The notes beneath the pieces were generated by a model. The model was given only the letters and a program-made list of their open reading frames with translations, was not told the origin of the DNA and did no database searches. This document shows, one piece after another, positions 1 to 7,940 of a stretch of 64,000 bases of DNA (position 1 is its first letter; each line of letters opens with the position of its first letter). This DNA comes from Thermus islandicus DSM 21543. GTDB lineage: Bacteria > Deinococcota > Deinococci > Deinococcales > Thermaceae. Location: NCBI RefSeq assembly GCF_000421625.1, contig NZ_ATXJ01000004.1, positions 176,001 through 240,000 on the forward strand, given 5' to 3'. Made by a program: the position numbers and the translations under genes.

Positions 1-76
1 CCCTCTCCAGGACGAGGCGGTAGAAGGCGCTTCCCACGGTGCCGCCGCCCAGAAGGGCGATCTTTAAGGCCTCCAT
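1..76 (-). CDS. hom: Homoserine dehydrogenase, N-terminal part only
   Basis: Only the first 25 codons lie in the window; the gene runs off the left edge. The start reads MEALKIALLGGGTVGSAF, the first beta strand and glycine-rich turn (GGGTVGS) of a Rossmann NAD(P)-binding domain as found at the start of homoserine dehydrogenase, which reduces aspartate semialdehyde to homoserine on the way to threonine and methionine. The ATG lies 6 nt after a TATAAT box with no Shine-Dalgarno site, so the mRNA is probably leaderless. The family call rests on a short stretch and on resemblance to the Thermus enzyme. Confidence 0.7.
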   Translation of the reverse strand, partial: MEALKIALLGGGTVGSAFYRLVLER

Positions 77-82
77 GGGGGG

Positions 83-88
83 ATTATA
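83..88 (-). promoter_or_regulatory. -10 box of hom (leaderless)
   Basis: A perfect TATAAT on the minus strand ends 6 nt before the hom ATG. With the usual 6-7 nt from -10 box to transcription start, the mRNA would begin at or next to the start codon. Confidence 0.65.
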
Positions 89-92
89 CCCC

Positions 93-124
93 TTGCGCCT
101 CTTAGCTAAGCTGACTAAGCTAAG
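93..124 (+). promoter_or_regulatory. Promoter and palindromic operator of the toxin-antitoxin operon
   Basis: A TTGCGC -35 (93-98), 17-nt spacer and TAAGCT -10 (116-121) sit 6 nt before the antitoxin GTG. The spacer and -10 are covered by an inverted repeat at 101-124 with outer arms CTTAGC and GCTAAG and an internal CTAAGCT direct repeat. An operator overlapping the promoter is what is expected for autorepression by an antitoxin or toxin-antitoxin complex. The binding itself is inferred. Confidence 0.6.
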
Positions 125-127
125 TCC

Positions 128-358
128 GTGAAGACCTTCACCGTGCACCAAGCCAAGACCCACCTCTCCCGCCTCTTGAAGGCCGTGGAAGAGGGGGAGG
201 AGGTGGTGATCCTTAGGGGCAAAACCCCCGTGGCCCGCCTCGTCCCCTACCGCAAGGGGAAGCGCCCCCTGGGGTTCGTTCCGGGGAGGCTCCCCGAGAG
301 CTTCTTTGAACCGCTTCCCGAGGAGGGGCTCGCCCTGTGGGAAGGCGCTACCTCCTAG
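128..358 (+). CDS. Type II antitoxin, Phd/YefM-like
   Basis: A 76-residue protein. The N-terminal half (FTVHQAKTHLSRLLKAVEEG, then a VVILRGKTPVARLVP strand) has the Phd/YefM fold pattern that binds operator DNA as a dimer. The C-terminal 30 residues are proline- and acid-rich, as expected for the tail that wraps and neutralises the toxin. It begins with GTG directly after its promoter and ends 22 nt inside the PIN toxin gene. Translational coupling and autoregulation through the palindrome at 101-124 are likely. Confidence 0.8.
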   Translation: MKTFTVHQAKTHLSRLLKAVEEGEEVVILRGKTPVARLVPYRKGKRPLGFVPGRLPESFFEPLPEEGLALWEGATS

Positions 359-729
359 ACACCCACGTCCTCATCTGGGCCCTCACGGAACCCAAGCGGC
401 TGAGCCCCAGGGTCCGGGGGCTTTTGCAGGACCCCGACACCCCCCTTCTGGTCTCCTCGGCCAGCGCCTGGGAGATGGCCACCAAGCACCGCTTAGGCAA
501 GCTTTCCGGCGCCGAGGCGGTCTTAGAGGGCCTGGAAGGCCACCTCTCCCGCCTGGGGGCCGAGGAGCTTCCCATAAGGCTCGCCCACGCCCTCCTGGCG
601 GAAAGACTTCCCGGGGAGCACCGGGACCCCTTTGACCGCCTCCTGGCTGCCCAGAGCCTGGTGGAAGGCCTCGTCCTCCTCACCACCGACCGCGCCTTCC
701 CCACCTTCGGCGTGGAGACCCTGTGGTGA
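337..729 (+). CDS. vapC: PIN-domain ribonuclease toxin (VapC family)
   Basis: A 130-residue single PIN domain. The metal-binding acids are visible: Asp8 in LLDTHVLIWAL, Glu46 in SAWEMATK, Asp97/Asp100 in HRDPFDR and Asp118 in LLTTDRAF. VapC toxins are Mg-dependent RNases that cut tRNA or rRNA; the target here cannot be told. The GTG start overlaps the antitoxin by 22 nt and the stop overlaps queG by 7 nt, so toxin and queG are probably on one transcript. All active-site acids are present, so the toxin should be functional. Confidence 0.85.
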   Translation: MGRRYLLDTHVLIWALTEPKRLSPRVRGLLQDPDTPLLVSSASAWEMATKHRLGKLSGAEAVLEGLEGHLSRLGAEELPIRLAHALLAERLPGEHRDPFDRLLAAQSLVEGLVLLTTDRAFPTFGVETLW

Positions 730-1841
730 AGGACCTCCTGGAGGAACGGGCGCGGGAGCTGGGGCTGCTTTTTGCCTGGGCCCCTCTAGACCTGCCCGAG
801 GAGGCGGAGGCGCGCCATCGGGCCTGGCTAGAGGCAGGCCGCCACGGGGGTATGGCCTACCTGGAATCCCCGGAGCGCTTCCACCCAAGGGGGCGCTTTC
901 CCTGGGCAAGGAGCGCCCTCCTCCTCTTCGCCCCCTACGCCTACCCCGACCCTGGGCTTCCCCAGGGGGGCCTCCGGGTGGGCCGGGTGGCCCGATACGC
1001 CTGGGTGCGGGACTACCACCTCCTCCTAGGCGAGGTCCTCCGGGAGCTGGAAGGGGTGGCGAGGGGCCTGGGCCTAGAGGCCAAGGGCTACGTGGACCAC
1101 GGGCCCCTCCCCGAAAGGACCCTCGCCGCCCTCTCAGGGGCGGGCTGGATCGGGAGAAGCGGCTACTTCCTCTCCCAAGCCTTCGGGGTCCACGCTTTTC
1201 TAGGCGTCCTCCTCACCCCCCTGGAGGTGGAAGCTCCCCCCCTCCACCCACACCGCTGCGGCCGCTGCGCCCGCTGCCTTCCCGCCTGCCCCACGGGGGC
1301 CCTCCTCGGGGATGGGACCCTGGACGCCCGCCTCTGCGTGAGTTACCTGACCATTGAGCACAAGGGGCCGATCCCTCCCACGCTCTGGCCCGGGGTGGGG
1401 GCCTGGGTCTATGGGTGCGACCTCTGCGGGGAGGCCTGCCCCTGGGAGCGGTTCGGCCGGGTCTGGAAGGGGTTTCAGCCCGAGCCCGAGCTCGCCCACC
1501 CGGACCTTTTGGACTTCTTCCGCCTCTCGGGCCGGGCCTTCGCGAGGAAGTACGCCGGCACCGCCTTCCTCCGGGCAGGAAGGCCCCGCCTGGCCCGAAA
1601 CGCCCTTATTGTCCTCTCCAACCTGGGCCTCGGGGAGGCCCTCTTCCTAGAGGCGGCCCGCGACCCCAGCCCCCTGGTGCGGCGCACCGCCCTTCACGCC
1701 CTCCTACGGGCAGGGAAGGGGATAGAGGCCTTTCGGGAAGACCCGGACCCCGGGATCCGGGGGGAGGCCCTAGCCCTGCTTGGGGAAGCGCCCGGTGCGG
1801 TAGACCTGGGCCAGAACGGGGGGGAGGCCGGAGGCCTCTAG
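723..1841 (+). CDS. queG: Epoxyqueuosine reductase
   Basis: A 372-residue cytoplasmic iron-sulfur and cobalamin enzyme that reduces epoxyqueuosine to queuosine in tRNA. The catalytic Asp is in VDHGPLPERTLA near residue 125. Two [4Fe-4S] motifs follow: C179-x2-C182-x2-C185-x3-C189 (CGRCARCLPACPTGAL) and CDLCGEACPWERF near 232-239. The C-terminal 80 residues contain HEAT-like helices (LVRRTALHALLRAG). It starts GTG inside the end of vapC and its last 72 nt overlap the convergent phosphoesterase gene. An adjacent second GTG (726) could also serve as the start. Confidence 0.9.
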   Translation: MVKDLLEERARELGLLFAWAPLDLPEEAEARHRAWLEAGRHGGMAYLESPERFHPRGRFPWARSALLLFAPYAYPDPGLPQGGLRVGRVARYAWVRDYHLLLGEVLRELEGVARGLGLEAKGYVDHGPLPERTLAALSGAGWIGRSGYFLSQAFGVHAFLGVLLTPLEVEAPPLHPHRCGRCARCLPACPTGALLGDGTLDARLCVSYLTIEHKGPIPPTLWPGVGAWVYGCDLCGEACPWERFGRVWKGFQPEPELAHPDLLDFFRLSGRAFARKYAGTAFLRAGRPRLARNALIVLSNLGLGEALFLEAARDPSPLVRRTALHALLRAGKGIEAFREDPDPGIRGEALALLGEAPGAVDLGQNGGEAGGL

Positions 1842-2474
1842 GTCCCTGATCACAGGACCAGGGTCATAGGGGACCTTAAGGAAACGGGCCTCGAGGGTTT
1901 CCGTGTCCAGGAGGAGGGCGTCGGCCCCGGGCTCGCCGGAGAGGCTTAGCCCCGCGCTCCCCGGGTCGGCCAAAAGCCCCGCCCCCACCCGCCGGGCCAA
2001 GGGGAGGTGGCGTCCCCCCAGGAGGAGCACCTGGGCCCGGTAGCGGGAGAGAAGCTCCCAGAGGCCCCTGGCCGGGGCCAAAAGGTCCAGGGGTTCCTCG
2101 GGGTTTCCCGGGCTTCCGTGGAAGGCCAAAAGCCGACGCTCCCCGAAAACCAGGCGGTGGGAAAGGCGCAGGGAGCGCAGGTAGGCGAGCTCCCTTTCGG
2201 AAAGCTGGGCCCGGGTCCACTCCAGGGTGGCCCGCCCCACCCCCTCGGGCAGGGCGCCGGGAAGGGGGTAGGCCACCCGCAGGTCCCAGGCCCCGGCGAT
2301 GGCGGGGAGGCCCTCCTTCCAAACCCGGTGGATCACCTCCCGGGGGTGGGGGCCGTAGCCCACCAGATCCCCAAGGAGCAGGACTTCGTCCACCCCCTCC
2401 CGCCTCAAGGCCTCCAGGGCGGCCTCGAGGGCGGGGAGGTTGGCGTGGATGTCCGAGAGCACCCCCAGGCGCAT
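1770..2474 (-). CDS. Metallophosphoesterase-like protein with degenerate active site
   Basis: A 234-residue calcineurin-like fold protein. The first metal motifs are intact: SDIHANLPALEAAL (Asp7/His9) and GDLVGYGPHP. Where the family has GNHD this protein reads GAWD, and the final GHTH is replaced by GGRH. HGSPG is kept. Loss of Asn, His and one more His suggests weak or absent phosphatase activity, or altered metal use. The ATG follows a CAGAAT -10 by 6 nt (leaderless). It is convergent with queG and overlaps it by 72 nt. Confidence 0.75.
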   Translation of the reverse strand: MRLGVLSDIHANLPALEAALEALRREGVDEVLLLGDLVGYGPHPREVIHRVWKEGLPAIAGAWDLRVAYPLPGALPEGVGRATLEWTRAQLSERELAYLRSLRLSHRLVFGERRLLAFHGSPGNPEEPLDLLAPARGLWELLSRYRAQVLLLGGRHLPLARRVGAGLLADPGSAGLSLSGEPGADALLLDTETLEARFLKVPYDPGPVIRDLEASGLPPVLAQVYRTGRFPKQG

Positions 2475-2590
2475 GGCCCCATTCTGCCACCCCTCCGGTA
2501 AAAGCCCCGTGAAAAGTGGCCGGGAAGCCCCTATACCAACCCAGGCGGGCCCCGGTGGAAAGTCCCCGCGAGGTTCATTATGGTGTAGGG

Positions 2591-3922
2591 GTGCGGGCCT
2601 TCCTCAAAGGCCTCCTCCTGGCCCTCGCCCTGCCCCCCTTCCCCTTAGGCTTCCTCGCCCCCCTCCTCCTGGTCCCCCTCCTAAAGGGAGGGTTCCGGGA
2701 GGGGTTCTGGGCGGGGGTGGGTTTTTGGGGCCTCCACCTTTTCTGGCTTCCCCAGAGCTTCGCCGAGAACTTCGGGCCCTGGGGGGCGGTGCCCTTCCTA
2801 CCCCTCGTCCTGGCGAAGGCCCTCTCCTGGGGCCTCCTCTTCGCCCTCACCCCCAACGTCCCCATGCGCATCGGGGGCTGGGTCCTCGTGGAGTGGCTCT
2901 CCGAGCAGGGGGAGCTCGCCTTCCCCTGGGGGCCTTTGGGCTCCGCTCTGGTGGAAGCCCCGGGGAGGGTGCTGGCCGCCTGGGGCGGGGTCTACCTCCT
3001 CTCCCTCCTGGTCCTCCTCTTCGCTTGGGGGCTTCGGGCAAGGCGGCTTTGGGTCCTCCTCCCCTGGGCCCTGCTCTGGCTCCTCCCTCTCCCGCCCGCA
3101 AAGCCCGAGGCCAAAGCCCTCCTGGTCCAGGGCAACATCAATCCCCTGAGGAAGTTCCAGGGTGAGCTGGACGAAGCCGTCTACCTGCGCCTCACAGAAG
3201 CGGGGCTTAGGGCCTACCCGGAGGCGGACCTCGTGGTCTGGCCCGAGACCGCGGTCTGGGCCATCCCTAGCGGCGTAGACCGCCTCCTGGGTCCACGCCC
3301 CCTCCTCACCGGGCTCAACCTCTTTGGCCCCAACCGGGCGGTCCTCTACCGGGAGGGGCGGGTTCTGGCCCACTACGATAAGACCCGCCTCGTCCCCTTT
3401 GGGGAGCGCTTCCCCTTCCGGGAGGCCTTGGGCGGGGTCTACGCCTTCTTCTTCCGGGCCATGGGGCTCGGCGAGCTGGCCGACCGCGTCCCCGGGGAGA
3501 AGGTGGCCCCCCTCGGTCCCTACGGCGTCCTCATCTGCTACGAGTCCGCCTTCCCCGCGGTGGCCCGGGCCCTGGCGCGGGAGGGGGCCAGGGTCCTCGT
3601 CCTCCTCACCAACGACGCCTGGTTCGGTCCCTCCTACGGGGGCCGGCAGCACTTTGCCCTGGGACGCCTGAGGGCAGTGGAAACGGGGCGCTGGCTCCTC
3701 AGGGCCGGGAACGACGGCATCACCGCGGCCATAGACCCCTGGGGCCGGGTGGTGGCGGCCATCCCCCCCCACCAGGAGGGCCTCCTCCTCGCCCCCTTCG
3801 CCCTAAGGGAGGGGAAAACGCCCTACGTGCGCTACGGGGACTGGGCGGTGGGCCTCGCCTTGACGCTCCTCCTCCTGGGGCGTATCCTGGGCTTGCGCGC
3901 GCCGGGGTGGCGGAACCGGTAG
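2591..3922 (+). CDS. lnt: Apolipoprotein N-acyltransferase
   Basis: A 443-residue inner-membrane enzyme that adds the third acyl chain to the N-terminal Cys of lipoproteins. Five or six hydrophobic segments in the first 190 residues are followed by a nitrilase-like domain with the catalytic triad: Glu in WPETAVW (about 219), Lys in YDKTRLVPFGE (about 264) and Cys in LICYESAFP (about 317). A last membrane helix ends the protein. I chose GTG at 2591 because it lies 6 nt after a TATGGT -10 and is followed directly by the first membrane helix; an upstream in-frame ATG at 2516 would add an unlikely 25-residue extension. The stop codon lies inside tRNA-Leu. Confidence 0.88.
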   Translation: MRAFLKGLLLALALPPFPLGFLAPLLLVPLLKGGFREGFWAGVGFWGLHLFWLPQSFAENFGPWGAVPFLPLVLAKALSWGLLFALTPNVPMRIGGWVLVEWLSEQGELAFPWGPLGSALVEAPGRVLAAWGGVYLLSLLVLLFAWGLRARRLWVLLPWALLWLLPLPPAKPEAKALLVQGNINPLRKFQGELDEAVYLRLTEAGLRAYPEADLVVWPETAVWAIPSGVDRLLGPRPLLTGLNLFGPNRAVLYREGRVLAHYDKTRLVPFGERFPFREALGGVYAFFFRAMGLGELADRVPGEKVAPLGPYGVLICYESAFPAVARALAREGARVLVLLTNDAWFGPSYGGRQHFALGRLRAVETGRWLLRAGNDGITAAIDPWGRVVAAIPPHQEGLLLAPFALREGKTPYVRYGDWAVGLALTLLLLGRILGLRAPGWRNR

Positions 3923-3988
3923 ACGCGGCAGACTCAAAATCTGCTGCCCTTCTGGGGCGTGCGGGTTCGAGTCCCGCCCCCGGCACCA
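3901..3988 (+). tRNA. tRNA-Leu (CAA anticodon)
   Basis: An 88-nt class II tRNA with encoded CCA. The acceptor stem GCCGGGG pairs with CCCCGGC, the anticodon loop is CTCAAAA (anticodon CAA, reading UUG), a long variable arm follows, and the T loop reads GTTCGAGTC. Its first 22 nt are also the last codons and stop of lnt, so the lnt mRNA and the tRNA overlap and RNase P processing would cut the end of the lnt message. Confidence 0.95.
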
Positions 3989-3989
3989 A

Positions 3990-4012
3990 GGGGCCCCCAA
4001 GGGGGCCCTTTG
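3990..4012 (+). terminator. Rho-independent terminator after tRNA-Leu
   Basis: An inverted repeat GGGCCCCC-AA-GGGGGCCC at 3991-4008, in practice a CAAG tetraloop, is followed by a short T run and pyrimidines. It begins two bases after the tRNA 3' end. Confidence 0.75.
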
Positions 4013-4068
4013 CCTTCCCTTGACCGGGCGGGGGAGGCGTGGGAAAATCCCTGGCATAAGGAGGCGGT

Positions 4069-5100
4069 ATGAAGGCCGTGGTGATGGAGGCTCGAGGCGG
4101 TCCGGAGGTCCTTAGGTTGGCGGAGGTGCCCGCGCCGGAGCCCGGGCCCAAGGAGGTGCGCCTCCGGGTGAGGGCAGCAGCGCTCAACCACCTGGACGTC
4201 TGGGTGCGCAAGGGGGTGGCGAGCCCCAGAATCCCCCTTCCCCACATCCTGGGCTCGGACGCCAGCGGGGTGGTGGAGGCGGTGGGGCCCGGGGTGAAGG
4301 CCTTCCGCCCGGGGGACGAGGTGGTGGTGAACCCGGGGATCTCCTGCGGGCTCTGCGAGCGCTGCCTTTCGGGAGAGGACAACCTCTGCCCCCACTACGA
4401 GATCCTAGGGGAGCACCGCCCAGGGGCCTACGCCCAGTACCTCGTAGTTCCCGAGGCCAACCTGGCCCCCAAGCCCAAGGGCCTCTCCTTCGCCGAGGCC
4501 GCCGCCCTCCCCCTCGCCTTCCTCACGGCCTGGCAGATGGTGGTGGACAAGCTCGAGGTGCGCCCCGGGGACGACGTGCTGGTGATGGCCGCGGGCAGTG
4601 GGGTGAGCGTGGCCGCCATCCAGATCGCCAAGCTCTTCGGAGGGCGGGTCATCGCCACCGCCGGCTCGGAGGAGAAGCTCAGGAAGGCCCTGGAGCTCGG
4701 GGCCGACGAGGGGGTGAACTACACCCACCCCGACTGGCACAAGGAGGTGCGCCGCCTCACGGGGGGCAAGGGGGCGGACAAGGTGGTGGACCACACCGGG
4801 GCCCTTTACTTTGAAGGGGTGATCAAGGCCACGGCCAACGGGGGCCGGATCGCCATCGCCGGGGCCTCCTCGGGGTACGAGGGCACCCTTCCCTTCGCCC
4901 ACGTCTTCTACCGCCAGCTCTCCATCCTGGGCTCCACCATGGCCTCAAAAAGCCGCCTTTTCCCCATCCTGAGGCTGGTGGAGGCGGGAAGGCTCAGGCC
5001 CGTGGTGGGCCAGGTGCTCCCCCTCGAGGCGGCCGCGGAGGGGCACCGCCTCCTGGAGGAAAGGCGGGTCTTCGGGAAGGTGGTCCTCGAGGTGGCCTAG
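4069..5100 (+). CDS. Zinc-lobe alcohol dehydrogenase / quinone oxidoreductase family protein
   Basis: A 343-residue medium-chain dehydrogenase. An N-terminal GroES-like domain carries the structural zinc cysteines C93, C96, C99 and C107 (CGLCERCLSGEDNLC). A Rossmann domain follows with VLVMAAGSGVSVAAIQIAK near 170-188. The usual catalytic-zinc Cys after beta-2 is replaced by AALNHLDVW, the pattern of quinone oxidoreductases, so an NAD(P)H-dependent enone or quinone reductase is as likely as an alcohol dehydrogenase. AAGGAGG lies 6 nt before the ATG. A TTGACC (4020-4025) with a weak GAAAAT 17 nt on may be the promoter. It stands alone. Confidence 0.8.
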   Translation: MKAVVMEARGGPEVLRLAEVPAPEPGPKEVRLRVRAAALNHLDVWVRKGVASPRIPLPHILGSDASGVVEAVGPGVKAFRPGDEVVVNPGISCGLCERCLSGEDNLCPHYEILGEHRPGAYAQYLVVPEANLAPKPKGLSFAEAAALPLAFLTAWQMVVDKLEVRPGDDVLVMAAGSGVSVAAIQIAKLFGGRVIATAGSEEKLRKALELGADEGVNYTHPDWHKEVRRLTGGKGADKVVDHTGALYFEGVIKATANGGRIAIAGASSGYEGTLPFAHVFYRQLSILGSTMASKSRLFPILRLVEAGRLRPVVGQVLPLEAAAEGHRLLEERRVFGKVVLEVA

Positions 5101-5177
5101 TCCCCCCTGAGCCTCGGAGCCTCTAAGGGTATGCATGTGCAGGAAAGGGCAATAAAATGCCAAGGAGAGGAGGGGGC

Positions 5178-6185
5178 ATGGAGCACACGGACGTGATCGT
5201 CATCGGCGCGGGGCCGGCGGGGCTTTTCGCAGGGTTTTACGTGGGCATGCGGGGGCTCTCCTTCCGCTTCCTGGACCCCCTGCCCGAGCCCGGGGGGCAG
5301 CTCACCGCCCTCTACCCGGAAAAGTACATCTACGATGTGGCGGGGTTTCCCAAGATCTACGCCCGGGACCTGGTGCGAGGCCTGGTGGAGCAGGTGGCCC
5401 CCTTCCACCCCATCTACAGCCTGGGGGAGCGGGCGGAGACCCTGACCCGGGAGGAGGGCCTCTTCCGGGTGGCCACCTCCCTAGGCCACACCTACACCGC
5501 CAAGGCAGTGATCATCGCCGCCGGGGTGGGGGCCTTTGAGCCCAGGCGCCTCGGGGCCCCAGGGGAGAAGGAGCTGGAGGGCCGGGGGGTTTACTATGCG
5601 GTGCGGGCCAAGGCCGAGTTCCAGGGAAAGCGGGTGCTCATCGTGGGCGGGGGGGACAGCGCCGTGGACTGGGCCTTGAACCTCCTGGACACCGCGGGGT
5701 CCATCACCCTGATCCACCGCCGCCCCCAGTTCCGGGCCCACGAGGCCAGCGTTCAGGAGCTCATGCGGGCCCACGAGGCAGGCCGGCTCCGGGTGCTCAC
5801 CCCCTACGAGGTGCGCCGCCTCGAGGGGGACACCTGGGTAAGGCAGGCGGTGATCTTCCACAACCAGACCCAGGAGGAAGAGGCGCTGGAGGTGGACGCG
5901 GTGCTCATCCTGGCAGGCTACCTCACCAAGCTGGGCCCCCTGGCCCACTGGGGCCTCGCCCTGGAGAAGAACAAGATCAAGGTGGACACCACCATGGCCA
6001 CCAGCCTCCCGGGGGTCTTCGCCTGCGGGGACATCGTCACCTACCCGGGGAAGCTTCCCCTCATCGCCCTGGGCTTCGGCGAGGCGGCCATCGCCGCCAA
6101 CCACGCCGCCGCTTACGCCAACCCCGCCCTCAAGGTGAATCCCGGCCACTCCTCGGAAAAGGCAGAGGAAAAGGCCCCGGCCTAA
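5178..6185 (+). CDS. Ferredoxin/flavodoxin-NADP+ reductase, thioredoxin-reductase type
   Basis: A 335-residue flavoprotein. FAD-binding [16 protein letters not shown] lies at the N-terminus, an NADPH-binding site [14 protein letters not shown] lies mid-protein, and the C-terminal FAD motif is [14 protein letters not shown]. The thioredoxin-reductase CxxC is absent, which marks the type 2 ferredoxin-NADP+ reductases of Firmicutes and Thermus that pass electrons between NADPH and ferredoxin. The ATG at 5178 has a strong GGAGAGGAGGGGG in front; an upstream ATG at 5157 has none. An AATAAAAT stretch (5150-5157) may be the -10. Confidence 0.85.
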   Translation: MEHTDVIVIGAGPAGLFAGFYVGMRGLSFRFLDPLPEPGGQLTALYPEKYIYDVAGFPKIYARDLVRGLVEQVAPFHPIYSLGERAETLTREEGLFRVATSLGHTYTAKAVIIAAGVGAFEPRRLGAPGEKELEGRGVYYAVRAKAEFQGKRVLIVGGGDSAVDWALNLLDTAGSITLIHRRPQFRAHEASVQELMRAHEAGRLRVLTPYEVRRLEGDTWVRQAVIFHNQTQEEEALEVDAVLILAGYLTKLGPLAHWGLALEKNKIKVDTTMATSLPGVFACGDIVTYPGKLPLIALGFGEAAIAANHAAAYANPALKVNPGHSSEKAEEKAPA

Positions 6186-6270
6186 GTACCCCAAAAGGGC
6201 CTCCTTATATCTAGTTCCTGCGCTCCTAGGTTCCAAAAACCTCGCAGGGACTTCCTACCGGGACCCCCAT

Positions 6271-6301
6271 GCGGGCTTGGGCCCGCACGGGGTGGTATAA
6301 G
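6271..6301 (+). promoter_or_regulatory. Hairpin and -10 region upstream of the NYN gene
   Basis: A perfect hairpin GCGGGC-TTGG-GCCCGC occupies 6271-6286, followed by TATAAG at 6296-6301. The -10 ends 11 nt before the ATG at 6313. No T run follows the hairpin, so it is not a typical terminator and may be an operator or simply overlap the -35. Confidence 0.4.
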
Positions 6302-6312
6302 ATGAGGGCGCC

Positions 6313-6861
6313 ATGCGGGTTGCCCTGTTCATTGACGGTTCCTACATGTACCAAGCGGCGAAGCGCCTGGGTTGGAACGTGGACCACCGGCGGGTCCTCA
6401 CCCAGTTCGCCACCCCCGAGCAACTCTACAACGCCTTTTACTATGTGCCCATCACCGACCCCGAGGACGAGCGCCAGCAGCGCTTCATAGACGCCCTGGT
6501 CTTTATGGGCTACACGGTCCGGAGCCGCTTGGTGCGGGGAGAGGTCCGCTTTGAGGCTATGATGGCCACGGACCTCCTGACCACCGCGCCCCGCTGGGAG
6601 CGGGCCATCGTGGCCTCGGGCTCCGGGGACCTGGTGCACACCTTCCAGGCCCTTCGGGCCATGGGCAAGGAGATCTACCTCCTGGGCGTGCACGAGCTTG
6701 CGGACCTCGAGCTCCGCAACCAGGCGGACCGGTTCCTCCACCTCCCCGAGTGGCGGGAGGTGCTGGAAAGAACCTTAGGGGGCCGGCGCACCTACGCGGG
6801 CTACCCGGTGGAGGCCACGGTGGAGGTGCCCCCCTCCCAGGCGGAGACCCCGGGAACCTGA
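6313..6861 (+). CDS. NYN/LabA-like domain protein (putative RNase)
   Basis: A 182-residue protein. It starts RVALFIDGSYMYQAAKRLG, the first strand and metal-binding Asp of NYN (LabA/DUF88) domains, a PIN-like nuclease fold. EAMMATDLL and ASGSGDLVHTFQALRAMGK supply the later acids. NYN proteins act on RNA in other bacteria; the target here is unknown. The C-terminal 35 residues are proline-rich and look disordered. Only 3 nt separate its stop from the next gene, so the two are probably cotranscribed. Confidence 0.75.
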   Translation: MRVALFIDGSYMYQAAKRLGWNVDHRRVLTQFATPEQLYNAFYYVPITDPEDERQQRFIDALVFMGYTVRSRLVRGEVRFEAMMATDLLTTAPRWERAIVASGSGDLVHTFQALRAMGKEIYLLGVHELADLELRNQADRFLHLPEWREVLERTLGGRRTYAGYPVEATVEVPPSQAETPGT

Positions 6862-6864
6862 CCC

Positions 6865-7884
6865 ATGCCCCGGGGGCCTTGGCCCGCCCTTCTCCTCCCG
6901 GTCCTCCTCTTCCTGGCCCTACCCCTTCCCCCCTCCTCACCCGCCTCCCCGAGCCTCAGGGAACTTCTCCCCTACCCTAAGGCGGAGCAGGAGGCCCTGG
7001 TGGCCCAGCACCTGGCCCAGAAAGCCAGCCTCCAGCTCCTCCTCGGGGAGGAGGCGGCCCGGGCCTACGACCGCCTCCTGCGCCTCGAGCTCCACAACCA
7101 GCGTGCGGGCAAGCGCTCCGCCTTCCATAGCGCCAAGGAGGCCCTTCTCGCCGCCGGCCTCTGGATCCAGGCCATCGGGGAGGCCTGCCGGCAGGCCCCG
7201 GTAGACCTGTCCCACCTGCCCGCCGCCCCCCACCACGTCTTGCCCCACGCCCTAGAGATCCGCGCCGCCGCCTACGCCCTCCGCCTGCCCTTTGGGGTGC
7301 TGGCGGCCATCGTGGACAATGAGCAGTACGGCGGGGACAAGGCCCTGGGCCTCTCCCGGGGAGTGCGGGAGGTGGCGGACGGCCTGGCCCAAGAGCTTTC
7401 GGTCCGGGAGGGCCGGGCCCCCTTCAGCAAAACCCTGGGCCTGGCCCAGATGAGCTGGGAGGACGCCCTGAAGCAGGAGGCCCGCCTCAGCCGCTTCGGG
7501 GCCTGGGATCCGGCCAGGCCCTTTCCCCGTAGGGAGGCCGAGGCGCGGGAGGCCCTCTTGGATCCCTACCTCAACCTCCTCTTCACCGCAAGCCGCCTGC
7601 GGGGCTACTTCAACGCCCTCCTCGGCCTTTCTCCCGAGGACACCCGCCCCCTCGAGGACCCCTGGCTCTACTACCTGGGACCCGCCTGGCACAACTACCC
7701 CCTCCGGGCCCAGAACCTGGAGACCTGGGAGGACAGCTTCCACGGCTTCTTCAAGGGCCTCTTCTACCAGGTGGCCCTGGAAAGGCGGTGGCGCCTGGAG
7801 GGCAAGCGGCTCCTCCCCTTGCGGGCCTGGGGACCCGGGGCAAGCCCCACCCGCCCGGATTCGCCCCCCCAGTACGTTCCCTGA
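6865..7884 (+). CDS. Exported lysozyme-like protein, unconfirmed
   Basis: A 339-residue protein with a basic start and a hydrophobic run (PALLLPVLLFLALPLPP) that looks like a signal peptide or N-terminal anchor. In the middle, VLAAIVDNEQYGG followed about 45 residues later by KTLGLAQMSWEDAL resembles the Glu and GxAQ motifs of lysozyme-like transglycosylases, where the Glu is catalytic. No cell-wall binding domain is visible. If the resemblance holds it would cut peptidoglycan outside the membrane. It follows the NYN gene closely, but no shared role is evident. A helical exported protein without enzymatic activity remains possible. Confidence 0.45.
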   Translation: MPRGPWPALLLPVLLFLALPLPPSSPASPSLRELLPYPKAEQEALVAQHLAQKASLQLLLGEEAARAYDRLLRLELHNQRAGKRSAFHSAKEALLAAGLWIQAIGEACRQAPVDLSHLPAAPHHVLPHALEIRAAAYALRLPFGVLAAIVDNEQYGGDKALGLSRGVREVADGLAQELSVREGRAPFSKTLGLAQMSWEDALKQEARLSRFGAWDPARPFPRREAEAREALLDPYLNLLFTASRLRGYFNALLGLSPEDTRPLEDPWLYYLGPAWHNYPLRAQNLETWEDSFHGFFKGLFYQVALERRWRLEGKRLLPLRAWGPGASPTRPDSPPQYVP

Positions 7885-7940
7885 GGAGCCGCTTCCGCGC
7901 CCCGGAAGACCCCTTTACCAGGCCCGGGTCCGCTCCCGGC

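Noticed and set aside
2798..3772. Long minus-strand open frame opposite lnt
   Set aside because: A shadow of high GC: it is rich in Gly, Pro and Glu, has no domain, and lnt on the other strand has clear motifs.
5157..5177. Upstream ATG as start of the ferredoxin-NADP reductase
   Set aside because: It would place the strong ribosome site inside the coding region and adds residues not seen in the family.
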